From: Orbilia blumenaviensis
Taxonomy: Eukaryota; Ascomycota; Orbiliomycetes; Orbiliales; Orbiliaceae
Assembly: GCA_036872755.1 (NCBI GenBank)
Contig: JAVHNS010000011.1
Coordinates: 1,054,001 to 1,118,000 of the forward strand
DNA: 64,000 nucleotides
Direction of reading: 5' to 3'
Shown here: one piece after another, positions 10,831 through 23,182 of the stretch
Position numbering within the stretch: the stretch's first letter is position 1
Layout: each line of letters opens with the position of its first letter
Program-made: the position numbers and the translations under genes
Notes under the pieces: model-generated
Database searches by the model: none
What the model saw: the letters and a program-made list of their open reading frames with translations, nothing else
Told to the model about the DNA's origin: nothing

Positions 10831-13178
10831 GATGTCGGCGTGATTAGTATGAGGGATTCCACCCAGCGATCAGTAAAAATACCGCTAATAATGGCTATAC
10901 AGGTAAAGGCCGGAGAGAATGGGAAATCGAAGGAATGCGGGCAGGCGTGGGGAGCTATAAAAGGTGGGATGAGCGGGCGGTGGAGGGCGAGTGCTCGCCA
11001 CCTGCTGAGGTGAGGTGGGTGAGGCCGGGTCCGATCCAGGAAAGTCAGGTCAGGTCAGGTCAGGTCAGATCGGAAGGTGTCGCAGAAAAAGTCGTCCAAC
11101 ACAAAAACTCAAAAACTAGCTGCAGGATGATGACAAAGAAAAATGCGGGTGTCCAAATTCGAAGGCAGCCAGGCCTCTTAATTTTTGAGCATCCAGTCTA
11201 TAGTTTTCGTCGAAGATCGCACGGGAAGCAAATGAATTTTTTATATTTTTGGGGGAGATATCGATGTGAATGCTGGACGCTGGTTGGTCGAAGATGGTGA
11301 AATCGAGGAGGGAAGTTGTGATATTTTGTCGGCCTAAACTAAAGCTAAAGGGATTCCGGTCGAGATGGAAAATGCAAGGTTCGATCAGGTTTTTGGAAAA
11401 GATTCGTGATTCGAGGCCGTAATTTTAATGCTGAGAGTTAGAGAACAGTGCGTCGGTGCGTGGAGAAACCAGATCCAACAGCGCCAGTATGAGAAAGACT
11501 ACCAGGTCCAACAGTTCACGGTACCTCGATGGATTGAAGGGGAGAGATGAGGAACAGCCGTTATTTAAGAAGCCTTCGAAGAAGAACTGGAAGTTTGAGG
11601 CAGGGAATCCGCTTTCCTCTTTTTTTTTTCTTTTCCTCCTGTTCGTTTCCCTTTTTTTCTTATTCCTCTCCAGCACTAGTTCTAAATAACAATAGCTGGG
11701 TCAACTAAGCTTCCGACGCTTCCACTGCCACTAATCATAGCGAACGAAACTGGGCTAGGGAAGAGGAAAGTTCCACACCGTTAAAGAGTTCAGTGACTTT
11801 ATCGGCCCAGCACTTTCATTTTAAGCTGGTCCTATCTCTCCACCCAGGCAGGGATGCCGCTGCCCATCCCACACGTGGAGCTTTAAGTAATGTTAATCTA
11901 CATGGAGGCCAACCCTTCTTGCTTTTGCATTTATTTGGTCATGAGGAAAGGCTTGCCTTGAACACCAACTTCCCGAGCAAGCCAAAGGTGGTCTTGTCGG
12001 ATGCACTGGCCCTTGCGAAGCAGCGACACGATCGATAAATGGGCGGAAGAAGCGGGACGACGGTGCCGGATCACATATTCCCTAAACCATCCACCCATAT
12101 TATCAAACTCAATCACCACATGCCTACCTTACCTAATATCTACCCACTACTGAACCCCATAGCGAAAAATTCATCATCCTCTTAGCTAACCAGGACGAAC
12201 TCGGCCGTGGAACGGCGCAGAAGTCTCCATTCCGTGGCGTTCATCTCAAGCAAATTTTTGGATTGGGCAGGGGGCTTTCAAAGCTGCCAACCGAAGCGCC
12301 TTTACCCCTTCCTGGTGGTTTCAACCCCGAAACAGCCCCCCGTTTGGTGTAGAAACGTCTTGTACCTCGCCTCAAACTGCAATGCCTCGCATCTGTCAGT
12401 CTTTAGCCAATCTCGGGGAATGACGTTGAGGCCAGATTCGCCATGTAATGTCCCAGATATCTATTTCTGGCTAAATATGCACTCAAAAATACGCACCCTA
12501 CCGTGCTCGCTCGCAGCGGAGTTCGAGTTTGTTCGTGTTGAAGCCGTGATAGCTATTTGGTGCAGTCGGCATCTACGGAGTTACGTTGGTCCTACCTTGC
12601 CGCTGCCTTTGCTGAGGTCTGTGGAATCCCTGTCCGGCTGTCTTCGCTCTTGTGTGACTAACCGTTTTGGGATGGTCATGTTGCAAAAACATCTAGGCAA
12701 CACATCTCGATATCGTGGGGAGACAGCAGGTGGTTTCGTATGCAGACGTCTTACACATCACGGTTCGTACCAAACAAACCATACAATGCCAAGGAAATGT
12801 CGTAAAATAGACTACCTCGCACCTTCTACATTTAGGGCTCTTATCGTAGAGTACATTTACAGATACAATACTCGTTCCGGTGCATATCGGCAATCGGACG
12901 AAACAAATCTTCTTCTCGAATTCGAATAAGGAAGCATATATTTTGTTTCCACATTTTAGACTTAGCAATATTATGCTTCTAGGAGAGTGGATCCGGGCTC
13001 ACATCCAACAGGTGCACCCAAACTGCCAATTAATGCTTGGCCATCTGTATGGTAAGTAGGTAATATTCCCGCCAGATACATCCCATAATCAAGTAGATTA
13101 GTATTACGAATCTCGAGGCCAACCCATAGCCAACACTATCCCACCAAATGTATAACACAATTTCATGCGAATAGGTAC
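10831..13178. other. long intergenic region, no supported gene
   Basis: 2.3 kb upstream of the copper ATPase and downstream of the first secreted-protein gene. It holds five tandem GTCAG units at 11044-11068, a plus-strand TATAAAA at 10956-10962, and pyrimidine-rich tracts near 11618-11670. A 240-codon plus-strand frame at 12207-12929 shows no domain, no splice context and biased composition (Arg, Ser, Cys), and is treated as chance. Confidence 0.55.
11044..11068. repeat. pentanucleotide repeat (GTCAG)5
   Basis: Five exact GTCAG units in tandem, about 215 bp upstream of the copper ATPase start. Confidence 0.9.
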
Positions 13179-15049
13179 CTAAGCCTTAGCCTGTCCTGGC
13201 ACATAATATTGACTTGCACTCAGACCCCAAGGAGCATTTCCAGCCACATATTGACCTCCTGTCCTCAATGTGGCAGGAATCCCATTACTCATAAGAACAT
13301 TACCTCCACCCACATCCTGAGGTGCTACAATAGGCAAAGCATTGCTATTTACTTGACCCACGGATGGAGCTCCGGTCTGAAGAGGTGAAGCTGGGATATA
13401 CGAAGGTACAGCACCTAGCACCTGCCCCATTGTACCCACAGATTGAAGCACCGGAACACCATTTACCCATCTATCCACTCTCTGAAGTCCATTATTTATC
13501 GTACCTCTCGCCCAATCACCGGCAGTATCTTTTACTGTCTGCCATCCCTGCCCAAGCGCAGGGCCAACGCCCGTTAGATCCTGAACTGCGGTGTTATACG
13601 CATTCGCGGCAGTGTTGCCAATCCAAGCCCCTGTCTGAGCAATTGGTTGGGTAATGTAATTATTCGCGGCGTTTTCAACCCACTCACCACCTGCAACAAG
13701 TGGTGCAGCTACATAATCTACTGCATTATTTAGTACGTTTCCGGCCTGGTCAATCCCATTTACAAGCTTCGTCTCGACCCATTGGCCGGCATTTGCAAGC
13801 GGCTGGGATAAATAATTCACCCCATTGTTAATAAGAGCGCCTGCTTGGTTATACAAGCCATTTCCCGTCTTCCCCAACCATGTTTTGGCGGTTTCTTGCC
13901 ATTGCGGTGAATTTTGAGTGATGTATGTTCCAGTGTTTGCAAGCGGTTGGGCGACGTATGCATTGAAACCAGATTTTATAGTGTTAGCGGCGTTTAGGAG
14001 GCCTTGAGCTCCCCGTTGTAGCCAATTCCCTTTAGGGAGGACCAGTTCAGTGTTACCGAGTGAGTTTATTTTGAGAGTAACAGTTGGGTATGTGCTGCTC
14101 GCATCAATTGCTTTTCCGGTACCATCGGTTAGTTGGCGCATTAAATATTGGGGAGTCTTGCCTTGCACTTGGACTGTTTGTTTAGTTTTAGGTGGGGCTA
14201 TTAGCTAGGCTTTATAATATTGGGGTCGAGGATAGCCCATACTGCGAAGTGCTTTATCGGCGGCTGGGTCAGTCACCGGGCTGAAGTACTCAAACTCATC
14301 GTCGTTTTGAAGCCGATTGTTACTGTCGATAGCTTGGTATTCCCCGTTCCTCTTGACCTTGAACCTATTTATATAATTTATGCATTCGTTGTATCAGAAC
14401 CCATAATGCATTGATCTATGATCATATTCCATATTGGACTTTTTTCTACCAATTACAAGAAATTTTTTCGATTAGGGGCACTCACACACTAGGCTGGTAT
14501 CTCAGACCTGGGTTCGTAAACCCGTAGGAAAATACAGTGTTATAGTCCACCTGGCTGAGTAGGTATGGAATCTCCTGTGAGCCTGAGGCAACGCCTAGCA
14601 GATTTATGAGGGTTTGCATCTGATCGCTTGGTTGAGAGTTGTAATTCCATAGCCAGAATGCAGAACTACCATCCGGGCAGGCGGTCTTGAGAGGGTCGAC
14701 TGTTACGGGCGACTGCCCCACAAGTGGACGGCATACTAGAAAAATATTTTTAGTAAAAGGAACTATTCTTCTGAATTCTGGTGTTCTCCGTTATTTTGAA
14801 GCCTCTATATATCATATATCTAGGTACATAATATTTTTGGGGTCTTAAACGGATTTGTAAAATATCTAGCACTAGCAAAAAATTGCAACACTAGCCCTAA
14901 AATTGATTTGGATGCCAAAGTTGATACTCACATCGCAGCTTAGGGGGATCGGTCGTCCCAGGAATGGTTTGTATGACATCAATAATAAGCCCTGAAGCCC
15001 TTGTTGACAGGATTGCGAGCCATATGGTATGAAGCGCTAACGAAATCAT
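13179..15049 (-). CDS. secreted protein A with repeated W/P tail
   Basis: Exons 15049-14932, 14735-14486, 14364-14243 and 14197-13179; intron phases 1,2,1; 502 aa. A signal peptide starts at MISLALHTIWLAILSTRASG. Exons 1-3 encode a compact domain with two cysteines (LCRPL, TACPDGSS) and an acidic end (NDDEFEYFSP). Exon 4 starts with a segment ending LKINSLGNTELVLPKG, then a long Ala/Asn/Gly/Trp-rich tail with four copies of a motif like Y-[VIL]-x2-P-[LI]-x3-G-x-[WY]-[VI]. The last intron is only 45 nt and carries an in-frame TAG. The gene lies 782 bp downstream of gene B, its probable paralogue. No known family is recognised; the layout suggests an extracellular or wall-associated protein. 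The 45-nt intron is the least certain join. Confidence 0.72.
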
Positions 15050-15830
15050 CGTGGTCTGGAATTTCCACAATCCTACCGGGGGGTTATAGAACTTCAGTAT
15101 TCAACCCGCTAATTAAATTATCTGAATTGAAGATATAAACTTAAAAGATTGAAAAAGTATGGGACGAAGCCGGTAGCAGCGGGCTGAAGGTAAAAGTTAA
15201 AAGCTACGACTATGCGCATGGGATACGTGGAACGAGCGTGGTTGAGAACTTTTAAGTAGATTTTACAATCTGGCCATGCGCAAAGGGGCCTTGAATGAGG
15301 TTATTTGTAGTATTTTCTGGCTGGCTCGAATGAGCTCATAGTAAAACGAATTGATTATACTATGAACTGGATCCATTCGATATCAAAGTAACCTAATGCA
15401 CCGATATAGATATCGTGCATCAAGCAGTAGGCTGTAATATAATAACAGCGAAGTATATATAATCTTCGTTCAACATCGATTGACGAATACTGCACTTATT
15501 CCTAAATCTTCTGGATTTGTTCCGCTAGATGCTACGAGTTGTATAACACAGGCCTGGAATGCACGTACCTTAGACTCGGGAATAATCCTTTGATTCAATG
15601 CAACTTTGTTGTTGTTCACACGATACCAACACTGGCATATTCAAATGAATGACGCCGACTCCTAGTCATAAATTTAAATTATATAATCTTAAGATTTAAT
15701 CCTATAGCTAATAATTGAAGGTGTATTTCATCGACTATTTTGTGCATAAGCTCGAGAATCGAGCGCCACCGATTATGGTCGAATGATATGTATTATTCGT
15801 ATTTAGGTATAAACGTATGCTTCGAATGTA
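15050..15830. other. spacer between tandem secreted-protein genes
   Basis: AT-rich spacer separating the end of gene B from the start of gene A. It must contain the promoter of gene A. No ORF or RNA gene recognised. Confidence 0.5.
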
Positions 15831-18756
15831 TTACCAATCGCTTTGCTCAAAACCAGTAGGCTCACTGGGTTTCGACTGCTGGTTTGGTTTCCGGGAGATC
15901 TTGTTCTTGACCCTTTGCCACCATCCAGCTTTCTTCGGGGGCAAACCTATGTCAAATGATGCGGGCAATAGGAAATCTTGCATTTCCCGAGCACCTTTCA
16001 TTTTCGAATATGGGATCGTGTCCAGTCCGTTTTCATCCCAATCAGTAAGCAGCGAGTCGTAGGACCTGTCATTCGAATCCCACTCGTCATCGCCTGGCAT
16101 GGCTTGGACTTCGTCCAGGCTACCATCATCACCATTGTAGATATCATCTGAACGAGGCAAGATTGTGTTCTCCATGATGCCTTCCTCGATTTCTTCTTCA
16201 CCAATTCCAATTTCAGGGAAACCCTGCCCAGTTTGTTCTTCCCCATACATTCCACCAGGACCAAGTCCAATTTCATTCTCAGCATCACTCTGCCCTATTT
16301 GCTCTCCCCATGGGATATCTGGCGAAAAGGCAGAATTGCTTCCGCTGTCTTCGATTTGCATTCCCCATCGTGACGTGCCTGGCTCATCGATTTTTGCTTC
16401 GCTCTCACTTGAACCCTCCTCCTCAATCTTTTCGAGCATTCGTTCATTATAATTAGGGGCTGCTCTATTGCTGCGTCCTTCTTCCGGGTAGACAGAATTT
16501 CCACCTTGGTCCCCACTTCGCTGGCTAGCTGGTATCGTCTCGGATTGTTGCCCGGCAGGAGGCGACTGATTAGCTCCAAATGGGTACGGCGAAGTTATAT
16601 CCTGGGAGTTGCTCGATGGTCCGAACAAGGATCCTGGGATACCGAGACTCCCTGAGTCTAAAGCAACTGGGCTCTGGAATTCCTCGATATCGTCAGGAAA
16701 ATAAGCGGCCTCTTCGTTTTCATCGAGGTAAACGGCTGCAGGATAATATTGATCCCCGTCGCTTTCTATCTCATCGATGGCCCGGTTATTTGCTATTTCG
16801 CCCTGTTCAGCCGAGGATCCCGTATCACTCCCCGAGAAGCCGTCGCCGTTCCGCCTTATGTCGCCAGTAGGGAGAGATGCGGAGGACACACTGCTGTCTT
16901 CATCTGACTCCTCTGATATTGGTCTTGGCTGCCACCTTGGTATTCTGTAATACGTGGGGCTACCAGCTGATACTTGATTATTACCGGTAGTATCTCGCAC
17001 TGGATTATTATCCAAAATATCCTCTGAAGAAATGGTCCCGAGATCAGGGAGTTCGAACGCGGCGGGATCGTAATCAGGAAAGTCACCCAGGGGTTCATCG
17101 TTAAAACGAGATCCTTTCTGCCGTGACAAGGCGGGGAAAGGGTCATGCATTCTAAGCATATGGTTGAAACTTTTCCCGATTATTATGGGTGTAAATTCAA
17201 TCACTCTTCCATCAGGGCCAACCTCTGGGGGGCGCATGTAGTACTGGTTGCCACCTATATCAAAAACATTGCTTTCATCCCATGCTCCAATTCCGGAATT
17301 TGGAGGCCCTATTTCTCCTGGAATCCGAGATCGCTCCCCGGGAACTAATCCGTCTTGAGGCTGCTGGTTGTTCATAGTAGGAAGGCCTAGGAGACTTGCC
17401 ATTCCGTTGGTTGCTGCGCTATTTCGGTTTGGCCCCCCAGCCCTTCTGCCCACAGCTGCTGTTCGATGTATCCGTAAGTCTTCTAGAGGTAGATTCTGGC
17501 TGATGCTAGGGTTATTAACAGTTGGCTCCCAGTTTAGCTGTGTGTTATCATTGTCCGCATAAAAACCTCCTGTGCCTGTGTCTTCCAGTATCTGATTCGG
17601 GGTCGGGGAGTCAACATTTGGACCCCAACTTAAAGCTTCAGGATCACTACCCGAGTAGAACCCTTGAGCATCCCCGCTATCATCTTTACGGAGTGCCTGT
17701 CTCCAATCCTGGTTGAAGAAAAGATTAATTTGGTCTTGTGGGTTCGGCTGTGCCTGTGGCTGTTTCACCAATAGTTCTGGTGATAAAGGTCCCAAAACGA
17801 GCTCTCCAGACTGTCCTGACAGCTTTATCCGTAACCCTTGCACACGAATATCTGCTTCGCGGGGTATAGTGACCGTATCTTCGGGGAGGAGGGCATAGAG
17901 TGGGTATTTGTAGTCTTGAGCTGGAAGACCTTGAGCCGTTGGAGAGCGCATCACTATATATTATAATTGTGTTATTAACCATATTCATGTATCCATCTGT
18001 TCGCGCATTTCTGACAATCATTTCCTTACCGTGGAAGCGCGTATGAGGCTCTTGAGGCCCTGGACCGGCAAATATTATATAATCGCCATCTTGGATAGGG
18101 TTGTACTCATTGATTAGCTGTAGGTTCCCACCACGCCCGATCCAGAATCTTGATATTTAGCGATTAAAATCAGCTTGGTGCTCTTCTTATATTCAAATTA
18201 GGATCTCGAAAGAGTCGGGAATATCAATTCATAGACAATATTGGCAACGACTCAACTCACTCTGACTTGACATAATTTCGCCCCGACTCGTTAGCTCCCG
18301 GAAGCCCAGAACTCATCGTAAAAAAGTCATTTCCAGGTGCTAGGGGCTCATGTATGATATACTCTCCGGTATACGACTGAATAGCGAAGTAACTATGAGG
18401 GCTAGTAATAGCTTCCAGCTCTTCCAGTACCCAATTATCATATCCTCCACGTTGGGTACATGCTGTACCGACACCCTGTACACCAAAAACCGCATTGGCT
18501 ACATTAGGATATTCATTCTCCAATTTGCTGCATACTGAATAGTAAAAAAGTAATAACGGTTAGAAAACTATGTAAACAAGAGTGAAATACATCAGGACTT
18601 ACATATTAGATTGTTTATGTATCCACCTCCATCAGCCTCCCTGCCATCTATCCTGATTTTAAACGCTGTAGCTCCGTTATTTTTAAAGCTACTCCAGAGA
18701 AGAATAGTAGCAGCTAATCGAAATCTAGATTTTATGAACCTAGAGGTAAACAGCAT
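15831..18756 (-). CDS. secreted protein B with acidic disordered tail
   Basis: Exons 18756-18603, 18534-18261, 18148-18030 and 17953-15831; 889 aa; intron phases 1,2,1 as in gene A. The N-terminus is basic then hydrophobic (RFRLAATILLWSSF), a likely signal peptide or anchor. Exons 1-3 hold a domain with the same two-cysteine layout as protein A (LCSKL, GTACTQRGG) followed by FWIGRGG and DGDYIIFAGP. Exon 4 begins with VTIPREADIRVQGLRIKL and GELVLGPLSPEL, resembling the start of exon 4 in A. The tail of about 600 residues is Ser/Pro/Asp/Glu-rich and probably disordered, ending in a basic segment (WWQRVKNKISRKP). The product is not recognised. A cleaved or surface-exposed secreted protein fits, but localisation is inferred only. 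Confidence 0.72.
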
Positions 18757-19382
18757 GTTAGGCAAGTTTTTTTTAGCTGCGACGATGCTTCCACGTGGCT
18801 ATGCATATGGCCTGTATCGATAATTTTCTCGAATAAGATATCTATTTCAATGAGGATAATGGGCTATCCAAGACGTGCCAATCGATGCGTTAGTATTCCG
18901 TACAAGGTGAATTAAGGCTCCGCAACCAAATTAATATCTCACTCCAATAACGATCCCTGAGCGATTTCACAAGTGAAATTACCAAATGACATCACGGTAT
19001 ATTTCATATTTGTAGCTTGGGAAAATTGAAAAGCTCTCTCAGTTTAGATGCTTCAAGAAAAAAAAGCGTGACTAAGTGTGTGGGCAACTAAAATTTACTG
19101 GTAGGACTGGTCTCGTTGGGTAGGACCAATTGGTCTTTCCAGTGGTTGCATGAATTGTAGTTGGGTGTTATATTTCGAATATGTGGCGGGTGCAAGTGAC
19201 TGTGGCTGTTATGGCTTGCACAGCCAACGCGGGGCAACGCAATTGCCCTTTTGGAGCTTCAAGCTACCAAGCCGGACAGTCAGTTATCAGTCACGTCCTC
19301 CACTTCAACCACCATTCCTTGCTCATCGACTATTCTCCCATACCATCGTCGCTCCTGTTTCTAGATATCCTCACAAATTACG
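18757..19382. other. divergent promoter region (secreted B / CSN7)
   Basis: 626-bp spacer between the starts of gene B (minus) and CSN7 (plus). An open stretch at 19150-19386 has no coding character and overlaps the likely CSN7 leader. Confidence 0.5.
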
Positions 19383-20278
19383 ATGACTGACTCTACCAAA
19401 TATCTACAAGCCCTCGAGGAGTTTATAGTTCTCGGAAAGTCAGCTCCAGGTGCTGCCGCCGTCGCGAATATCCAGAAGTGTATATCGTCACCGAATTGCT
19501 TCGTCTTCGCGGAACTGCTAGAGCTACCGAATGTGCAAGCTCTGAAAAGTGATCCGGAACATTCAAAATGGCTTGAGGCTTTGAAATTATTTGCATATGG
19601 TAGCTATATGGACTATAAGCGTATGGTGCCCTTTGTTTTAATATTCGCACTGGATCCTGCTAACCACCCCTCCATGTAGACCAGCGGACAACAGCTCCGG
19701 ATTCGCTACCAGAACTATCCCCGCCTCAACTTACGAAACTGAAGCAACTATCTCTGATTACCATTGCCTCGACGGAACCTCACAAACTTACATATCCTTC
19801 ATTACAATCCCTCCTCGACATCCCGAACACTAGACTTCTTGAAGATCTTATCATCTCAGCCATCTACGCTTCGCTCCTGGACGCCAAACTCGACACAGCA
19901 AACCAACGCGTTGAAGTTTCATCTACTGCCGGCCGTGATGTTGCTCCCGGCGATATTACAAACATGATTGCGGCGCTTGAGTCTTGGTCGTCCAGTTGCT
20001 CATCAGTACTTACGGAGATCGAGGCCCAAATCGCGAGTATCCAGGCTTCGGCAGTTGCGCAGCGAAAGGAGCAGCTCGCGTATGAAAAGTCAGTGGAGGA
20101 GAAGCGGAAAGCGGCAGAAAAAGATGGAAGTAAAGGGAAGAGGGTTATTGACCACGACGGTATTGGATTTGGACCAGGGGATGACGAGATGGATTTGGAT
20201 GATGGTCCATTTGACGATCAAGGCGGGGCGAGGAAGACCAGAAAGGGTGGTAACAGAATGTTTAGCAGAAAGAGGTGA
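19383..20278 (+). CDS. CSN7: COP9 signalosome subunit 7 (PCI domain)
   Basis: Exons 19383-19620 and 19680-20278; one 59-nt intron; 278 aa. The sequence matches CSN7: an N-terminal helical repeat (LEEFIVLGKSAPGAAAVANI, FAELLELPNVQ), then the PCI winged-helix part with LKQLSLITIAS and YPSLQSLLDIPNTRLLEDLIISAIYASLLDAKLD. A C-terminal coiled coil and a charged tail (EEKRKAAEKDGSKGKR) finish the protein. The COP9 signalosome removes Nedd8 from cullin-RING ligases; in filamentous fungi it controls light response, sexual development and secondary metabolism. CSN7 is a scaffold PCI subunit. Length and domain order are normal. The intron falls after YMDYK, phase 1. Confidence 0.93.
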
Positions 20279-20748
20279 TAGTGCACTTTTTATTTTGGTT
20301 CCCTGTTTGCTTTCGTTAGCCTATCTCGGTGATATAGGGGGCGGGAATTTGTTGAAGAAAAGGGCATATTTGCTAATGTTCATTGCTATGATGGTGTTGT
20401 ATGCATGTCCTGCGTTCAACGCTATTATGAGGTTTTCTTAAACGATTTGCAGGTCTAGGAATAGCTGAACATCGTCTGCGAACATGGGCGGATTTTGACT
20501 GGCCCGAGGAATACCGAAAGATTGGGCGTCCTTATTTATTTGTTTTCGTGCTGGTGTCTTTTAGGTTAATGGCATATTGGCGTTCGATCAAAGGCTTAAT
20601 GAGACTTACAAGTCAATAGAATCTTAGAAGAAAGTCAGGATAATCTATATTGAGGCCTATCAACCATAAACTCCGAGGCTGTGCATACATCAAAATAATA
20701 GTACAAACTACCGAGAAACTTCTCGGCAAATCAACTACGAATAATGAA
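20279..20748. other. convergent 3' spacer (CSN7 / SWD1)
   Basis: 470-bp region between the two stop codons; contains both 3' UTRs. No gene seen. Confidence 0.5.
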
Positions 20749-22388
20749 TTAATCGCCTGCTTTTCTCTTTTTTCCCTTCTTATCAGCCGCAGCGGCTCCG
20801 CTACCTCCTTTCTTCTTCTTCTGGCTCGTGGCAGCTGTTGGACCTACGATCTTCACATCGTCATCTTCGCTACTTTCCTCGATATCCAAAAGTACTGGCA
20901 TAGTCCAGCTCTTCTCTTCTTCCCTGAAGTTTCCTGGAGCATCATCCATTCCGATCAAATCTACCTCTTCATCTTCCCGATCGAGTCTGGCTTTCGTCAT
21001 TTCGGCTCTATCTTTGTAGTCAAACTCGTCTTCTTTCTCGATGTACTCCACGTTCTCTTCGACTTCTTGGAAATCGGGCGCTAATGCTGACCATCGCTGC
21101 GGATTGTTCGTGGCCCATATGTAGATTCTACCCGTTTCGAGACCTGACGCAACTATCATCGGTCGTGTGGGGTGCCAATCTACGAAGCCAAGTTCTTCCT
21201 TGGGCCCTTCAAGGATCTTGACAAGCGATCCTTTGTTTGTTTCCCAAATGTATACATCGTGGTTCATATATGTGCTGGCACAAATATACTCCCCTGTGGG
21301 TGAAATATCGCAATGGTTCCAGTAAAGGCGATTGACAAGGTCCTGGTACGTATGTTCAACTTCAAAGAGGATACCAGATGGGTCTTCGATGTCTTCGTCC
21401 GTTAGTGCAGGCATGTGTACGGTTCGGAGAATACGATCACGGCTATTGAATATCAACGAACGGCCAGATATTGAAAGCCGGCCGGTGACGATAGCAGATT
21501 TTGTGACACGGGAAGAGAATATGGTGGTTTGGGTGGCTGTGTGGACAATGTTTACCCAGCCTCGCGTAGTGGCGGTTATGATGTACTGCCCTGTAGAATC
21601 GAACAGAGTGATAAGTGTGAGGGCCTTAGCATCTGATGCAGCAGACTTGGAGGGTGGGGCGGCTTCATCCTCTGACATGCTAGTAGATTTCCGGGGTAGT
21701 GACGATAGTTTTGTGCGGATTGTCTTGGAAGTAGATATGTCGACAAGCCAGGGGTGGTCTTCATGTATTGCAGCGGCGAATAGATTATGATTAAACGGGT
21801 GCAATTCTGCATAATAAACAGCTGCTTCGAAACGGATTATTCGCTTTCGGCTGCCATCTTCGAGATCCCAGAGAATACATTTGCAGTCTAGGGATGAAGA
21901 TAGAAGGTAACGCCCATCATGAGACCAGCTGATCGATTGAACTGAACGTGTGTGGCCACGCATTATACGAGCAAGTCCACCGGTTTCGACATCGAAGAGT
22001 ACTACGGTTCCGTCGTGCTGGAGGGGTAAGCGTAAGAATCGCATTCAATTGGGTATGGGGTTGGTCTGGGCAATATACCCTGCCGGATGCCAGTAGGTCA
22101 CCTCTACGGTTGAATACGACACATGACGAATGACCATAATCTGCAATTGCCTCCAATGGTTAGATACAATTTGAAAACAAAGCAATCTTGAAGCTAGTGA
22201 AGGATTTATGTCTAAATGTTGGACTAGACTTACGAAGGCTGTGCGAGAAGACTTCAGGGTAGCTACAGATAGGAGCGACAACCACGTATTAGAACATGGA
22301 CCCAGCGCTAGTACATGACTAAGCGATCCGATGTATTATGGACATACTCTTGCGACAGTGAGAATGGGTCTGCCAGTGATAGATTCAT
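20749..22388 (-). CDS. SWD1: COMPASS subunit Swd1 (RbBP5 homologue), WD40
   Basis: Exons 22388-22348, 22262-22234, 22140-22079 and 22017-20749; 466 aa. The N-terminus MNLSLADPFSLSQ..YPEVF followed by GHSSCVVFNRRGDLLASG matches the Swd1/RbBP5 start. WD40 repeats continue through HDGTVVLFDVETGG, GHTRSVQSISWSHDGRYLL, GQYIITATTRGWVNI and GEYICASTYMNHDVYIWE. The tail is acidic (ESSEDDDVKIVGP) and then Lys-rich (QKKKKGG, DKKGKKRK). Swd1 is a core subunit of the Set1/COMPASS H3K4 methyltransferase, in the nucleus; the acidic segment of RbBP5 contacts Ash2. Exon 2 is only 29 nt. The gene is divergent from RPB1, with 794 bp between the starts. Confidence 0.93.
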
Positions 22389-23182
22389 GATGTCGCGCGA
22401 TATCGACGAGGGCGTGCCGAATTAAAGCTATCGAACGTTTCTCGGATATCTGGCTCGCGAAGGAAGACCGGTTCCTGTCTAGGCCGTGAAGTGGTAGCTA
22501 CCGACTCATTGATTGGCGTTCGATAGTGTATCCGCGAAACAAGCGGCTATTGCGGTTTGTCGATGCTAAAACGAAGCTGGTGTGGAGAGGTGAAGTTGAG
22601 ATTGAAGCTTTGGCGGACAGGGAAGTTGGTGTTGGACAGGATCCAGAGCAGAAAGCGTAATTTGCTTTTTCTTGGAGACTCGACTCTTGTTCGCCTGCTT
22701 TTGCCCACACTGGCCATCATCACTTTCTTACACTCCATCGTTCTCAAACATCCATCACCATTCCCAGAGAACCCCCATCGTCCGCCGGCCTCGACATCCC
22801 CCATCGATTCCGGAGGGCTCTAATTCTATCTTGACGATAATTCGATCTGATTCTTCTCGTGGAATCGGCTCGGACGCGGTCAAGACTGGCGGTTAGTGGT
22901 TAGCTTCAACGGGCAGGAAAGAAGGAGGATTCAGCAAGAAATTCATCGCCACTGCTCGTCTTACCCCTACAATCATCGCGAACCCTACCGTCCTTTCGAC
23001 ATCTATCTGTTTCCTCACTTTTACATCAGTTATTACGTTCATTTAAGAAGCCTCGCGCGTGAGGCAGGTGGTTGAGAAAGAAGCTGGGAAAGCGGTGGAA
23101 GGCAATAGGAACATCCAGAAACACGGCGCCTGGCCCACCAAATCAATATAATTCCGACATTCGTCACGCATAATCTGCCGAG
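22389..23182. other. divergent promoter region (SWD1 / RPB1)
   Basis: 794 bp shared by SWD1 and RPB1, both tied to RNA polymerase II transcription. Small overlapping frames on both strands at 22500-22900 lack coding features. The 3' part is pyrimidine-rich, as in fungal housekeeping leaders. Confidence 0.55.

Noticed and set aside
12207..12929. 240-codon plus-strand frame
   Set aside because: No domain, high Arg/Ser/Cys, no splice or promoter support, and an unremarkable context; likely chance.
20650..21790. Plus-strand frames of 144 and 152 codons opposite SWD1
   Set aside because: Antisense to a well-supported WD40 gene with conserved motifs.
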